Positions 24,384-39,300 of a DNA stretch of 64,000 nucleotides are shown here, one piece after another (position 1 is the stretch's first letter; each line of letters starts with the position of its first letter). The notes beneath the pieces are model-generated. The model had not been told where the DNA came from. It searched no databases and was given only the letters and a program-made list of their open reading frames with translations. This stretch comes from Antedon bifida (Eukaryota; Echinodermata; Crinoidea; Comatulida; Antedonidae): positions 6,882,001 to 6,946,000 of the forward strand of contig OY727096.1 in NCBI GenBank assembly GCA_963402885.1. Reading direction: 5' to 3'. The position numbers and the translations under genes are program-made.

Positions 24384-27300
24384 TTACACTGTAACCTCAT
24401 AGTGTTTGCTACTTTCGTAGTATTTCTTGCTAGGATCTTCATTACTGATATATCTACCGCTCCCAACGAGGCTGTACATCTCACATGTACCCATTTCATC
24501 AAAACTAATAGACACGCAGTCTGGATCCAGCAGGCAGAAGGCGGTGCATCGAATCGCAGAACGAGAATTAACAACATGAGCAATTCGTAAATCAGTGTTG
24601 ACTTTCTCATTATGAACCATCATATCCGACAAATGACCGTTCTGTCCTTGACGTGTATCAATCCAGGTTGATTCTAATATTAAATTAATTAATTAATTGA
24701 ACAAATTATAACAACACTTGTGAAAACAGAAAATAAAATTATGTCGAGAACAGAAATAAAATATGAATAAAGAAGAAAGGACTCCTAAGGATGTTGTTAG
24801 ACCTGAAGAAGACGAGCAGTTGATAGGGGAAAGAGGAGGAGGAGGCCTTCGTTTTCATTTAATACCCCAGAATACAGAAACTACATGTAGTTATACCTAA
24901 GTGGACCAGCGAGTATTGCGTAATTTTTTATATGGTCGACTTCTGTCGATCGTAAACGACAATGTCAATGAGTCTTACATTCATCTGAATGATGACTAAG
25001 CCAGGACTGTTTAAATCACCATTGGCTGGTCCCTTATAAATTTGTTTTCTAATATACTGTATTATCCTTACAGCTGACAGCATAAAAACATTTTGGTATA
25101 CCCGCAAGGGTATTTAAAAACTTCAAAACTAAATACAAGCATGATGAATGCTGATGCGACAATTGTTTCATTTTCTGAATATCGATGTGCAAAACTTCTT
25201 TTAATTGAAAGGTAAGAGTGTATTTAAAGTCCAGAATTGTGAAACAACTTTTGAAAAGACATTTTATGAGAGTATTCTGCGGTTTTCAAATTTTTGAAAA
25301 TGTGAGAGGACTTGTGACGGACTAACATGTACTATACTATAGTCGATGTCTGGCATTAGTGGCTGATGGATTGTAACATTAGATGTTTATTTTTGTTACA
25401 TTAGTGGTTAATGTTACATTAGTGGTTGTTATTTTTACGTTAGTGGTTATTGTTACATTAATAGCTGATTGTTACGTTAGTAGGTGATACATGCTCTATA
25501 TAACATGATCAACGTTTCCAAGTTTCATTGAATTGCCTCATTGCAGAGAGAAAATCATCCTATTGGCTTTCGTTAAAAGAAGATGTCTTTAATATTTACC
25601 TGTATATAATTGTACTTCACATAGAGTGAGGGAATCACTTCCAGGAAGATATACACTGACGTACTGTCCTCTAATTGGTTGGTTACATACCATTTCGATT
25701 GGATTTGAACTAATCATAGATGGTGTTAAAGTAGCTACACATTGTGCATTTCCGGTAAAAGGTGAAATTTTGTTGTTCCCAACACGAACTTCAGCACCTA
25801 CCAGCCTATCACCTAGTTACAATAAAGTTACACAAAATGAACAGATTAGGTACAATTATGTATATTGATGTACTAATGTGTTATTTCCAGAACGAACATC
25901 AATACATAGCAATTACCTAATACCGAGTATAATGTATATACATATAAAATTGCACCGTACGACCTCATCCAAGTATCAACCAGTTCATCCTTTAATTTCA
26001 CACTATTTTTTCTGCGTACCATGACATCTTATTCATCGAGCTTCAATTATGAATCAAGAACAGAGGAAATATTTATTTTGAAATCTACACTCTAATTTTT
26101 TTCATCATCATTCATTTCCCGATTGATCTACAATACTGCATATAATTAAAAGACTTCTTACCACAGCAGTCTTGTCTGTTATATATTACAATCTTTGAAA
26201 TAGATATGTGTGATTGTAGATCAACATACCACCAAGGATTGTTAAGTTCGTCAGCTTAAATAGATAAAAAAAGAACTTGAACTCAGGGGAAGGGCATTCT
26301 CATATATTTCAGAAAATACAATGCAAGAAATAGACACATAGAGCAGGTCTAGTACTTTTACAAGTTCAGCGCAAGATCGATGTTCTACAGTCCAACCTGA
26401 GAATGTTCTCGATAACGTACTTAAGCATAAATACAATCAAGTCAGAGTAGGGCAAACAATATTACTTATCTCTTCCACTCGACACAAAGCTACTTCGCAG
26501 TAGTATTTCAATAGTAATGAAGTATAGGCCTACTGTGGAATAGACACAGTACTTTACCAGAAACTGCTATAATTCGTTAATAAATAATAAATGTAAAAAA
26601 AATTACCTGTATGGGTACATGCATTTCTAAAAAAAAATCCATCTGTATTTCCATCAATAGCTTTATATGCATTAGCACCAGATCCATGCGTCGAACTTTG
26701 TTTAGCATCGGCAAATTGTGTCACTAAAATGTAAATGATTTAGTAACATTCATTATCAATTTTATTATTTTATTACACGAAGTTCTTAAAAGTTCTTAAA
26801 ATATGTGACAACATGTTTTTTTTTATTATAATGTATGATGTATGATATGGATTATATTTTGTACTATAATTTCACCATTTGGTTCATCTTTATTTATTTC
26901 GTTGTTTTGACGAATATTATAACCCTATTTGCTTTAAATAGATTATCTCTTTCTATGTCTTTATCCAGAGGATGATGTGCAAGGTACTAAGGTTTAATTA
27001 CCAACAGATAGTCCAGCAGCTAAATGAAAGCACAAAACGATCCCAATCGATGGGCGGAAAATTTACATTCAGTATTACTGGGTATAGATAGAAGATAGAT
27101 CTAGGACACAGCGTCGCTGGACAAGTTTACGGTACACAAATATCCGTACCCGGTGAATTTTCTACCGCTTCTAAGAGTTTACGACAAACGATTACAATTA
27201 TTAACCGAGCAACTTCACGACAACTACATCAACGCCATTTTTATATGCCACGAGACACGTTTTTGTAAGGAAAGACGCAATCAGGAAACCGCTCGAACCC

Positions 27301-30300
27301 CCCTTATAAAGGACCCTTCAAAGTTTTATCACGGACACATAAACATTTCAAAATTGATCTTGGTGATCGCACAGACAATATTTCAATAGATCGCCTTAAA
27401 TGTGTGCTTATGTTGACAATTACCCTAATGATAGCACAACTATTATTAATTCAGACTTCACACAAACTACAGCGGACGCTACTGTCACGAACTCCCTTTA
27501 CGTATGTTTCCGAGCGGTTGAAAATACTTTAGGAAATCCACAAAGATGTAAAATAAATTAAAAAACAAAGCTTTAATTTCAATCAACTTCAACTTATAAC
27601 AATCCAGTAAGCACTTTAAACAACAGCTTCACAATAACTTTTATAATCTAATATCCAACAACCTTACAATAGTTTTACATCCCTTTATATACAAGATGAT
27701 CCTATCCTTCTAGATCATTCTTTATACTTCTTATTCTATTGGATTACAGTTTCTATTAATAGCACTTCTGGAATGTTCCTGCTTGTTCTTATAATAATTA
27801 TACATGGTTTTTAAAATCTAAACGTACTTTTAATCTAGAATGTTTATGTAGTTACTATGTTACTGTCTATGTTAGGGAATGGTAATTTATTACACTCCCC
27901 CCTCTTTCTAAGCTCAAAACTCTTTCTTGGAGTTTTTAGGGGCTAGTATACACGGACGTGGCAAAATTTAACCTACTCTTAGTCTATACAACTTTTAAAT
28001 ACGCCATAATAAAATAGAACATAATCTATATATATAAATTTACGTAATGCCAAAATTCGGTAAATCGCGCGTTATTTCTAGAATGTTTACTCGATGGTAT
28101 ATAAAGTTGGTTAGAATATCGGTACTGATTTTAACCACCTGATGTAACTCTGTTTAATAATTAAATTGAGTTAGATAATTAGTTATTGACAATTAAAACG
28201 AATTTAGGTTCAACAATTTGCCCCAAATGGTGTAATACACTATCTAATGGATGTCCTCTTTACAAATACCTGCACACAATAATACGAAGATGCCTCGTAT
28301 TTTCCTATCTCCTCCTACGATAATTGTTTTAAATAGCTGAAAACCGATTGAACATCTCGAGTACAGTATCATTTGAAGATAGGCCGATTTTCTTTAAAAA
28401 ATACTATTTTGATTTAATATACGTTAGTACAAATGTATTGACTTGCGATGAATGGAACATACCAATCTCTCAGAGTTTGTAGGTAAATGTATGAGCCCTT
28501 GAAGAATAAACTTACAACTTATTACAATACTTTATTATTGACAATATTGTAAATACGTATTAACCATTTTTGGTCGCCATTTGAATCGAAATTTTCTTAC
28601 TGTGAATGTGGTTTCTATACTGCTGGATATATAAACACATAATATACAAATAAAACCTTTATTACTGACAGTTGCTTCTCAACGTTTGTATTAATTAATA
28701 ATTATACAAAATATAAACGTCGTAGTGGTGTATCGTTACATATACTTTACTGTTTCAATCGACTATAACAGGAACAGTTTTAAAAAAAGTATTAAATCGT
28801 AAATGTTTTACTGTGTTTAGTGGTATATTATTGATAGGCCTATAAAACATTTGAAACAATATTTCGTTACTGAGGGGATAAAGAATATGTAAAATGTCTA
28901 ATTCACTATCTTGGCTATCTTTAGCTTCCTTTGTTTTTGTAAACTCTTTTCGTTTTTCACTTCTGATTTGATGAACTTTGTCACTGAGTAGTTGGCCATC
29001 TAAATGTCCAAATTCTTCTTGGAATTAACCACATCTTCTAACTGACGTGAAATAACACAGAAGCCTTTTCCGCATTTAATTCGTTTTTATCTCTTAGTTT
29101 TTCTTGTCTAGCCTGATCTCTAGTGGCAACAAAACTATGCCTATCATGATTCTTATTCCCCTTCCCTAATAAGTCTCCAAAATTAGGAAAGTCCATACCA
29201 AGAAAAACATCTCTTGGTAAATCGCTTTGTTATTAACCTTAATATTGACAAATGCAGTAGGATAGGCTTGGACATGGTCATGGACACACCTGCATAGAAT
29301 AAACAAGTGTCATATCACATCCAGAATCTATCAAAATTTCACAATCACATCCTTTAATTAGGCCAATACAAATGTAAGGTGTACATGGTTGTGAAACAGT
29401 ATCTGTCTTTGTCGACATAAAGCCATCCTTACTACGACAAAATCATTCAATATGACCCAATTGTTTGCACCGTCTACAAACGAGAAGTTGTCTAGCGTCA
29501 GATTGTGATTTCTGAAAGTTATCAGGGGGATTATTATTACCCTTACTGTCAATTTCAGGAGTGGCTTTCACTGTTTTTTCCTGGTTGTTTCTGTTTTTCG
29601 AAAATAATTATCTGCTAATTCCGCAGCATTTAATCCACAATCTGGTTTATGTTCTTTAGCCCAAATTTGTACCTATGTGGGCATAATATTTACCAATTGC
29701 TCTAAAATAACAATTTCAGCTAAATCATCTTTGCTTATTTTATCAACAGGCTTAGCCCACTAATAAATAGTAGTAAATAAATCTTCAACCTAACATACAT
29801 TTCTATATAACTTTCTTCACTTTTCGTTTTAATTGACCTAGACCTTTGTCTACTGTATATGTCAGTTATGTTATACTTTGTAATATTGCTTTCTTCACTA
29901 TGTCGTACTATTTACTTTCTGTCACTGGTAGTGATGCATAGGCTGCTCTTGCTTTGCCTGTCAAATTTGGTATCCAGTATTCTTTTCGCCACTCATGTGG
30001 TGTTAGAAATTCGTTCAAATGTAGTGAGATAATTTTCAATATCATCACTATCAGAAAGTTTTTGCAATCTGAACTTTCTTCAATTTCATTATGTCTTTTA
30101 ATCGTCTCTCCTCACAGTCCTTTTGCTTATCCATTAACGCCATTACTGATTTTTGCTGTTTCTCCATATCGTCCCTACGTAAACGTTCTTGTCTTTCCAT
30201 ATCTTCTTGAATCAGGTTCATCGCCGCCGTTGTATTCTCTACTTTGAGGTCAAATGGTATTACTGTAATCACATTTATTTGTATATAACGTATGACTGGT

Positions 30301-33300
30301 ATGACATATTTTATCAAATGTAATATCATATTTTAGCTATTTCAATCATGTATCTAATGATAGCAAACTTGATATGTTTATATGCAAACATGGTATAGTT
30401 TTTGGGTGAAAATTGTAATTTTTTAAAATTTTCATCCAAAATTAAGTTATTTAATAATTATATTTTACTAAAAATAATATATATATTTATTTATTTATCT
30501 AAATGTAACAATAAGTTTGATTGCCTAATTAAGGAGATGTTGTGGATCAAAGAGATAAAACCTACACTCAATAAACAATCGGATTCCATCAAAGCTAAAT
30601 TGTTTATCTAACTCAGTAGGAGGAGCTAATTACTTAATTAGCCCTCAATTAGCATTTCCTGTCACCAACTTTGGTGCTTAGTGCACATAATTATTATTGT
30701 TTTGTATTCACTTGATCTTGAAAATGGTTCTATGATGGTACCGAAACGTCGATCTCTCTTTTTGTCATTAAATTTTATATTGAAATTATATAGTAAACGT
30801 CTTTTAATTTATAATTTAATGACATATTTTTTAAACAAAGTTTTACAAATAGTTTGTCTATATTTTTATATCAAAACTGAAACGTAATTTGGTACGGAAT
30901 TACAGGCATTTAAATAGAAACACTCAAAATTTGAGGTCAAATTTGCTGTTAATCACTTTTTTAGATATAACTGATGCAACATATTTTATAAAATAAAGTA
31001 TCATTTATTAGCTATTATAATTACCTATCTAATGATACCAAACATGTTATGTTTACAGTACATGTAAAAGTTTTTTTGGTTAAAAATGGTAATTTTTTAT
31101 TCAAAATAACAATTTTTCAAGAACTATATTTTTGGAACATTTTTTAAAACACATTTTTACCAATATTTTGCATATAATATAGTAATGTTATATTTACAAT
31201 ATCAAAACTGCCAAACGCAGTTTGGTTAGGAATTACATAAATTTAAATAGAAACACTGAACAATTTTAGGTCAAATGTTACTGGTCCAAACAAGGACAAA
31301 AATGCGATTATTTTCTGTCAAAGTTTTCTCAATGGAATTTTCCACTCGGAATTGTCATCCAAATACCATAATCTTTGGAGCCACGCTTACATTTTCCCTA
31401 AATTCAAGATGGCCGCCATGTTTGGTGTCATTTCAAAGTGACTTGGAGAAAAAGAATATAATTATACAGTAAAACCTATTTATGATATTGTGACGTCACA
31501 TCTGCTCCCGGAAATAGCAAAAAATAGCCGCACAGCTACACAGCTCAGCACATGCTTCTATAAAATATTCTTTGTGTGTGTCAATTAAATACGAACTCGA
31601 AACCTGTTTCAAGATTATGAGTAATAAAAATTCAGGCCCAAGTCGCGGTAGCGTAAAATCAGCGCCGAGTGTTGAGACTCGCGACAAGAGTCGTCGCGGC
31701 AGACATGTGAGTGATAACGTAGGCCTAGCTACCGGGAACAGCGACAATGAAACTGTGAAGTGTAGTTGTTGTAAGGACGACATTATTGGTGGAGAAAAGT
31801 CAATTGAATGCCAGAAATGTTTAGAATGGACACATCAAACCTGTTCAGGTATGAATAATTCTTTTCGCCGATAAAAATGTTTTCTCTCTTTTTTGCCACT
31901 TCTTAAAAATGTATAGCTTATTGTTAGCTTTCGAAAAATACATTTTCAAGTATCAATAACTGAATTAACTGTCACTTTTGTTATACATTTTTTTTTTATT
32001 TATTTTTTTTTACCGGATCATTTGTTCAATTTAATGTAATTCTAGCGATTTGTTGTTTCTTTTTATGTTACGCCTACGCACTATTGGCATTGTTTTCACT
32101 CTTATTTAATTGCAGGTTGGACATTTTACAACGGCAATAAAGACTAATCAACTTCACGAAGATATGAACACTTTTATTAAATAAACGAAAGTACTATCAA
32201 TCGACACTAGGCCTACTAGAACCAACTAACACATGGCGACCACAATGCCGCTCGATAGGACGCAAGGTGGCGCACTGCAACAACAACAACACACGAGAGC
32301 GTGCGAGTGTGATGGCGCAACCGCCTCTTCCTTCCAAATTCCTTTCAATAATTGAAAAAATAAAAAACACAATAAAAGCAAAATAAAAGAATGTGGACAT
32401 GTAACAAGAATACAGAAATAAAAGTCCAATGGTAAACAGAATTGGCAATCTGAGTTGCTAGTGTCATAGGCAAATCAAAAAAACTAAGTGATGCTTGAAT
32501 GAAATTGTTAGTGGCATCAATGTCAAGTGTCGCCATCACTGGGAAATGATGATAGGATGTGTTCAGAGATGGTGCTTGAATAACATTGACTCGGCTAGCT
32601 GAAGCTGGTTTGTCGATTAGGCCGGTGGGCAGATCATGTTGTGGACCTTGAGTGAGGTCTTCGAAACAGAGTTCTTCGTCAGGGAGTGTAGTATAGTCGT
32701 TCTCTGCGAGTACGAAATGTGAATTGCATGCCGAGACTATTTCTATCAGCTGCTGAAGAAAATCTGCACTGACTTACTGAATGTGAAGTGTGTGGTCGTT
32801 GAGAAGATTGGCACAAAATGCACGATTTACTAAACACTTGGTTAGGAGCCATTTGTTTGGAGACATTGTTATACTGTGGACAGTGTGCTTTGTTGAAAAT
32901 AGCTGTGAGACATGCTTTGGAGTCGGCCTGAGGTTTTTTGGCAGGTAGCGTTGTGAAGTTTGGGAGATCCAAGTTGTGCGCTCCCAAAGCCTGGAAACCA
33001 AAATGCTGGCGTATTTTTTGCCAGATATCAGAAAGAGATGTCGATTGCTTTATAATAGAATTCCTGGATATAACTGGGCAAAAGTTGGCGATTTGGCTTA
33101 ACATATATTCAAGTTGAGCATTTTGTTGGTGCTAGATTTTTCTCCATGTGGCTGAGACAGTGTCCTCATCGTCAAGTATTCACCTTGTGGGGTTTCTTGC
33201 AGTTTTCTTTTCCCAAGTGAATGCGTCAGCAAGGAATGGTAAAAGATTATCATGAAGAGAAAAAATATATAATAAATTCTTTCGCCAGTTTTCAAAGGAG

Positions 33301-36300
33301 TTAACTGTTTCATTTTTGGTAAGTTGCCATTGTTTTGGGGCTCTCGCAGTAGCCATGTTGTGAGCAGTAGACGCTGACGGTAACGTATCAAGGCTAGGCT
33401 TTACTCACGTGTTGGCTGAGAGGGCGTTCGATTTATCTATGCGAGCTATAGTATAGACTACGGGATCGAGTCCGGTAGCCTAGAAAAATGTTCAGTGATT
33501 TGCAAAGGTTTGAAGAGTCTCTGTCTTCTGTTTATTGAAGTGATTTCGCGGTAGTGGGTAATGCGCTGCCACCACGGCAATAAAGACTAATCAACTTCAC
33601 GAAGATATGAACACTTTTATTAATTAAACGAAAGTACTATCAATCGACACTAGGCCTACTAGAACCAACTAACACAACACAACACAACCACAATGTCGTT
33701 CGATAGGACGCAAGGTGGCGCACTGCAACAACAACACACGAGGGCGTGCGGGTGTGATGGCGCAAACACTATTAAAACAGTTTTACACTGGCTGCAAAAT
33801 CTTTAGGTACATCTTCATTATTGCTATTTATTTAAATTTCTAGGATTTCTTCAGTCAGAATGAAAAGTAGAGCTGTCGAATTCCATTATTCATATAAGGC
33901 CCTACATTTCTGAGGATTTTTATTAACAATAAAGGCTTTACCTAAATTGAAGGTTTTAAGGGTGTGTATCATAAAATGTCTAGATACAATCGAAAACTAT
34001 ACAAAATATAACAAAAACAAAAGGACTAAAAGATTTAATAACATTCTGCAATCTTTTGCATAAATAAATAAAACATATTCGATTTTGTAAAAATACCGCG
34101 CGGTAATTAGGAATTCTGATCAACCAACGACGACATATTGAAATGACGTCATCTATCAACAACTTTTTGTGCGTGAGTCCGTCGAGCAAAGATTACAATA
34201 AATACGAGTGTTGTTGTAGGCCTATCCTAGTTCTCCATATTATTCAAAAAATACAAACTACAACGTGACTGATTGTTTGTATAAGGATAGTAAAAAGAAA
34301 ATATATATTTAGGACGTTGCTCAAACAGAGCAGACGTGTTTTTGCTTCGCTCTCTAGTGAATGGGCACTCGGACCACCCACAAAAGAGCAACTGTCGCCG
34401 TGCATTATACTGAACTCGGGGTACGCTCTGAGCCCAGCCGTCCACCGATGTTGTGCTCTACATAGTATGATACATGTATTTTACAGGTTTTTAACCTGAA
34501 ATGTAATTCGGCAATCTGATTCGCATTTGTAAATTGGTGAACTGTGAAATTTTATTTTTGGATTTTGATGTGCTAGTTGCAAGATGATTCCCGTTTAAGG
34601 TTAGTTTTTTTGTGCACGTGCTTTTTGATCGTGAGTAAACCGGTATATTTTAAACTGTTTCTTTCTTTTTTTCGACGTACTATACATGCTCTAATCTTAT
34701 TTTATGTATTTGAGTTTACCCAGAACGTTAATTTCTTTGCCGTAAACGCCACCAAATACCGGAGTGGAGTGTCACCTGCCTTATTTAAATATCTTTTGTC
34801 TTTGGAATTTTATGTGCAATTCCACACAGCATGTTTCATATTACACTCACACAAATATATGCTGGGTCCGACTGTTGAAGGGCTTCCTTGACTGGGTTAG
34901 CTTCTTAGCTTGACTAGGGTAGCACTGAAGGAGATTTCCTAATTTTATCAATGGGTCACGATAGTATGGTTTTCGGGCTTGTGCAAAGAGCATTCGTTTT
35001 GTTAATGAGTTATTTTGTTCTCGACAGATATGGGCTATGTACTTCAGGTATTGAACATGTATATAGTCTTTTAGTGGAGTTGCATATATAGATATTTTCA
35101 ACATCTTTATTTGAGAACAGGAGACTGAAATGTCCATCTTCTGTAGATTGCTCTTGGTTCCCTGTAACCTTCGCTTTTTTACATTTATATCCTCCTCTTA
35201 TCATCTGTCTCATGAGCAAGTACCAACATGTCTCCAATTTCTTTATTTCAGCTTCTTTTGGGTAACAGGCTTGTGTTGCATACACTGTAATGTTGTGTAA
35301 TAAATACGAATGAATAAGACACGATTTTGGGAGAGTTACTATTCTTTGCTTTATTACTAGCAACAACAACCTATGGTGTGCCAAACGCGACACAACTAAC
35401 TATGGTGTGCCAAACACGACACTACATCCCTCCATCTTTTACATAAAAACTAGAAAAATAAACTTTAAACACAATAACTTTAAAAACAATAACTTTAAAC
35501 AATTCGGTTGCCAAGCATTGACAATCTGCGGTGTTATAGAAATGTTATTATGAGTTCAGATTTGTAATTATCAGTGCTGATCATTATTAATACTATCAGA
35601 GTTACGATTAACTTATGGAACATAGTCTTTGAGATAAACTGGTGGCTGTCGAACTCTTTGAGGATTGCGCCTTGCATTATTTGTTGTTATGGGATGTTTT
35701 CCGGGAGAATCATCATCTGTGAGATAGTCGTCTTCGCTGTCTGTATTTGTGTTTGCGACATGATTGTTGAGAAGTTTGAAGAATGATGAGTTTCGAGTGA
35801 TCCCGTGCCGTCCTCGCATTGCGGTAATCATTGTTCCGTTTGTTTTAGTTACCTTGTATGGTTTAGTTTTATATGGTGTTTTCGTTGATGTTAGTATGCC
35901 GCTTTCTTTTACGAGGACCATGTCACCAACTTCGATTTGTTTCTTTCGAGGTTTCTTTCGTCTTTCTGCGTAGTCCTTCATTTTTGATTTTTGAGCGTTA
36001 TCTTTGTCTCTGACTGCATTCTGATTGATGCTTGATTGTTTGATTATTTCTGGGAGTCTTACTTTGAAGGTATGTCTAAAAATCAGAGATGCTGGAGGTT
36101 TGCCTGTGGTGTTGTGTGGGGTGGCTCTGTAATTTCTGAGGTATTGATTGAGTGATTGTTTATAGTTAACACCTTCGGCCACTGCGGTTTTGTAGACCTT
36201 TTTCAGATTACGCATTACTCTTTCCACCTCTCCGTTTGCTTGCGGCCATAGTGGAGTTATTTTGCGGTGATGAGTGCCAAGGTACTTCGTGAATTGAGAA

Positions 36301-39300
36301 AACTCGTGACTGTTGAATGGTGGTCCATTGTCGGTGCGAATTATACTGGGTATTCCAAAATTAGCGAATACTGTGTCTATCTTGGGAATAACTGTCTTTG
36401 CTGATGTTGATTTAACAACTTCCACTGTGATGAATCTGCTATAGTCATCGAGAATCACTAGAAGATGCTCGCCAGTAGGGAGGTCTTTAAAGTCAATACT
36501 AATTTCCTCCCATGGTCCGTTAGGAAGTTTCGACATCTGAAGCGGTTCATTGTGATCGGTCACTACATCGAACTCGCTGCCACATAAGTACAAGTGGAAG
36601 TGTTGGATTCCCCATATGACTCCTAGTGCTTCACGCTCTATTTGAGAGTACCTAGTTTCGACACTTGTAAGCGCGCGACTCGCGTATGCTAGCGGTTGAC
36701 CGTTTTGGCTCAGTATGGCCCCGAGTCCACTTGGACTCGCGTCAGTTATGACCGTTGACTTCTTTTCTGGATCAAAGTAGGCCATGACGTGCGAGCTGGT
36801 TAGCGTTTTCTTTAGTTTGTCGAATGCCTGCTGTTCTTCTTCACCCCAGAACCATGGCGTGTTTTTGTGAGTGAGTTTTCTGAGCGGTGTTGTTATGGTA
36901 GCATAGTTTGGAATGAATCTAGCAACGTATTGTGTCATGCCTAGGAGCGATCGCGTTTGTTCTTTAGAAGTCGGTGCTGCAGCCTTTTGGAGTGAGACAA
37001 TCTTTTTAGGATCTGGTGATACTCCGGTATCACTAAATATGTGTCCGTAGAATTCAACGCTGCGTTTGAAGAATTCGCACTTAGCTTTATTTAAGGTAAG
37101 GTTTTTATCTCTCAGTCTTTCCATACAGGCTTTGAGATTGTTTGCATGTTCGGCTTCAGTGTTACCAAACACTAGTATGTCATCACTTATATTTATGACT
37201 CCTTTTAGTCCACCTAGTGCAGACTGAATGACGTTTTGAAATTTTTCTGCTGCTGAACAAACTCCGAAGCTTAGTCGTTTATACCTGAAAAGGCCAACGT
37301 GTGTTGAAAAGACAGTAATGTATCGTGACTTTGGCGCTAGCATTACCTGATGATAGCCTGCGTTCATATCGATCTTTGAAAACATCACGGCTCCATTTAG
37401 TTTGCCGATTATGTCGTCGATTGTCGGTGTCACGTGTCTCTCTCTGCTTATAGCTTTGTTCGCGGCCCTCATATCCACGCAAATGCGAATTTCGTTAGGT
37501 TTCTTAGGCTTTGCTACAACAGTTATTGGTGAAATCCATGGAGTAGGTTCGTTGTCAACTGGTTCAATGATATCTAACTCCTGTAATCGTTTGAGTTCGC
37601 TTTCAACCTTCTTCCTTAAATGAAACGGTATCCTGCGATGCGATTGAGCCACAGGTTGTATTTCAGTATTTATGTGTAGATTGCACATAGTGTCGTTAAG
37701 CTTACCAATACCAGTAAACCTGTCTTTGTATGTCTCAGTTATTGTGCTTTTGTTTAATACCGTTGCATCTGCGTGTTCATTCAGGTTATACGTTACTTGA
37801 ATTAGGTCGAGTGCTTTCGCTGTGTTAAAACTGAGTAGCGTTTCGACTCCTTTTTCGGCTACGCTGAAGGACGCTGATATTGTGTTCGTTTTATAGGTTA
37901 TGTTTGCCGTGAAAGTTCCAGCTAGGCACAGTGCTTGTCGGCTTCCATAACCGAACACCTTTGGTAGCTTTTCGGTATATAGCTGTGGTTTGTGTTGCAG
38001 GCGTTTGTATGTCGACATACTCATTATATTAATAGTCGCACCGGTATCGATAATTGCGTTGACAGTGCTACCTTGAATGTTCAGATTAACTTTGGGTTGT
38101 TTTTCAGACTCAGTACCTGTAATATGGAATGAGTATTCGTCTTCGCTTGTTGTTCTATCGTTTTCATCGTTAGACATGGTGTCAACAGCATGTGCGTTAT
38201 GTTTCTGTCTACATTGTTTAGCATAATGATTCATTTTACCACAATTGTTGCATTTTTTGCCGTATGCTGGACACGTATTTTTGCCTTTGTGAGGGTACTC
38301 ACCTCCGCAGTATATGCAGATTGTTGGACTTGTGCGTGATTTTCTTGGATTGCTTTCCCTTTCCTGTTGTGTGTTTTGGTATTTCTGTTTACCTTTTTTG
38401 TGTGAACGCACTGTTCTCGCGTGTTGAGTTGCGTCGGAAAAGTCACTCGCTTTGCTTTGTTTCATTTGTTCAATCTGTTCGGATGCTGCCGTTTCTGCTC
38501 GTATTTTGGATATTGCTGTGTCTAATGTTAGATTTTCTGTACGCAGTAGGCGTTGTTTAAGGCTTGGCTTATTGATTCCTATTACAATCCTATCAAGAAT
38601 GAGGCTATCTTTCAAGGTACCAAACTCGCATGTCTCTGCTAGACTTTTCAGCGAGGTAACAAAGGAATCAAATTTCTCACCTTCTTTTTGAACCCTGCAG
38701 TTGAAAATATATCGTTCATACGTGATATTGCGCTTCCCATCACAGAATTTCTTGAACTGTGCTAAGACTGGGCCGATCTTTGTTTTGTCAGTTTCGGCGT
38801 CCCACGTAAACGTGTTGTATGTTTCCAGGGCTCGCTGTCCGATTACCGACAGGAGTGTGGCGACTCGTGTTGCCTCGGGCTTCGCGTTGACGCCTGTCGC
38901 TGTTTCGAAATTATCAAATCTTTGCGCAAATCGACGCCAACTTTCAGCCATGTTGCCTGAATCCATGTCTAGAGGCATTGGTGCGGGTATCGTGAACGTC
39001 GCCATCGTCGTCGCCAATGTAATGTTGTGTAATAAATACGAATGAATAAGACACGATTTTGGGAGAGTTACTATTCTTTGCTTTATTACTAGCAACAACA
39101 ACCTATGGTGTGCCAAACGCGACACAACTAACTATGGTGTGCCAAACACGACACTACATACACTAATCTTGATCTTACACAACTCTCCATAATTTTCTTT
39201 CTGGTATCCATATTTACTTTACAGTCTTTCAACACGTTCCTCATTTCTTGAAATTTTGCATTAGCTGATGATGCGCGATGCTCAGTAAAGCAGCATTCTT

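Larger units (their letters stand above)
35286..39158 (-). mobile_element. Young gypsy LTR retrotransposon
   Basis: Two 141-bp LTRs (TGTAATGTTG...CACTACA) bound a 3.87-kb element. A 5-bp target duplication TACAC lies at 35281-35285 and 39159-39163. The LTRs read identical by eye. A polypurine tract (AAAGATGGAGGGA, minus sense) adjoins the 3' LTR at 35427-35439. The target is the reverse transcriptase of a non-LTR element, whose text resumes cleanly on the other side. Confidence 0.95.

Noticed and set aside
25626..25868. Plus-strand open frame over the lectin exon
   Set aside because: The minus strand encodes a clear F-type lectin with splice sites; the plus-strand frame is its shadow.
34577..34891. 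104-codon plus-strand frame with hydrophobic text
   Set aside because: It has no recognised motif and lies in AT-rich repeat-bounded sequence that overlaps a reverse-transcriptase tail on the other strand.
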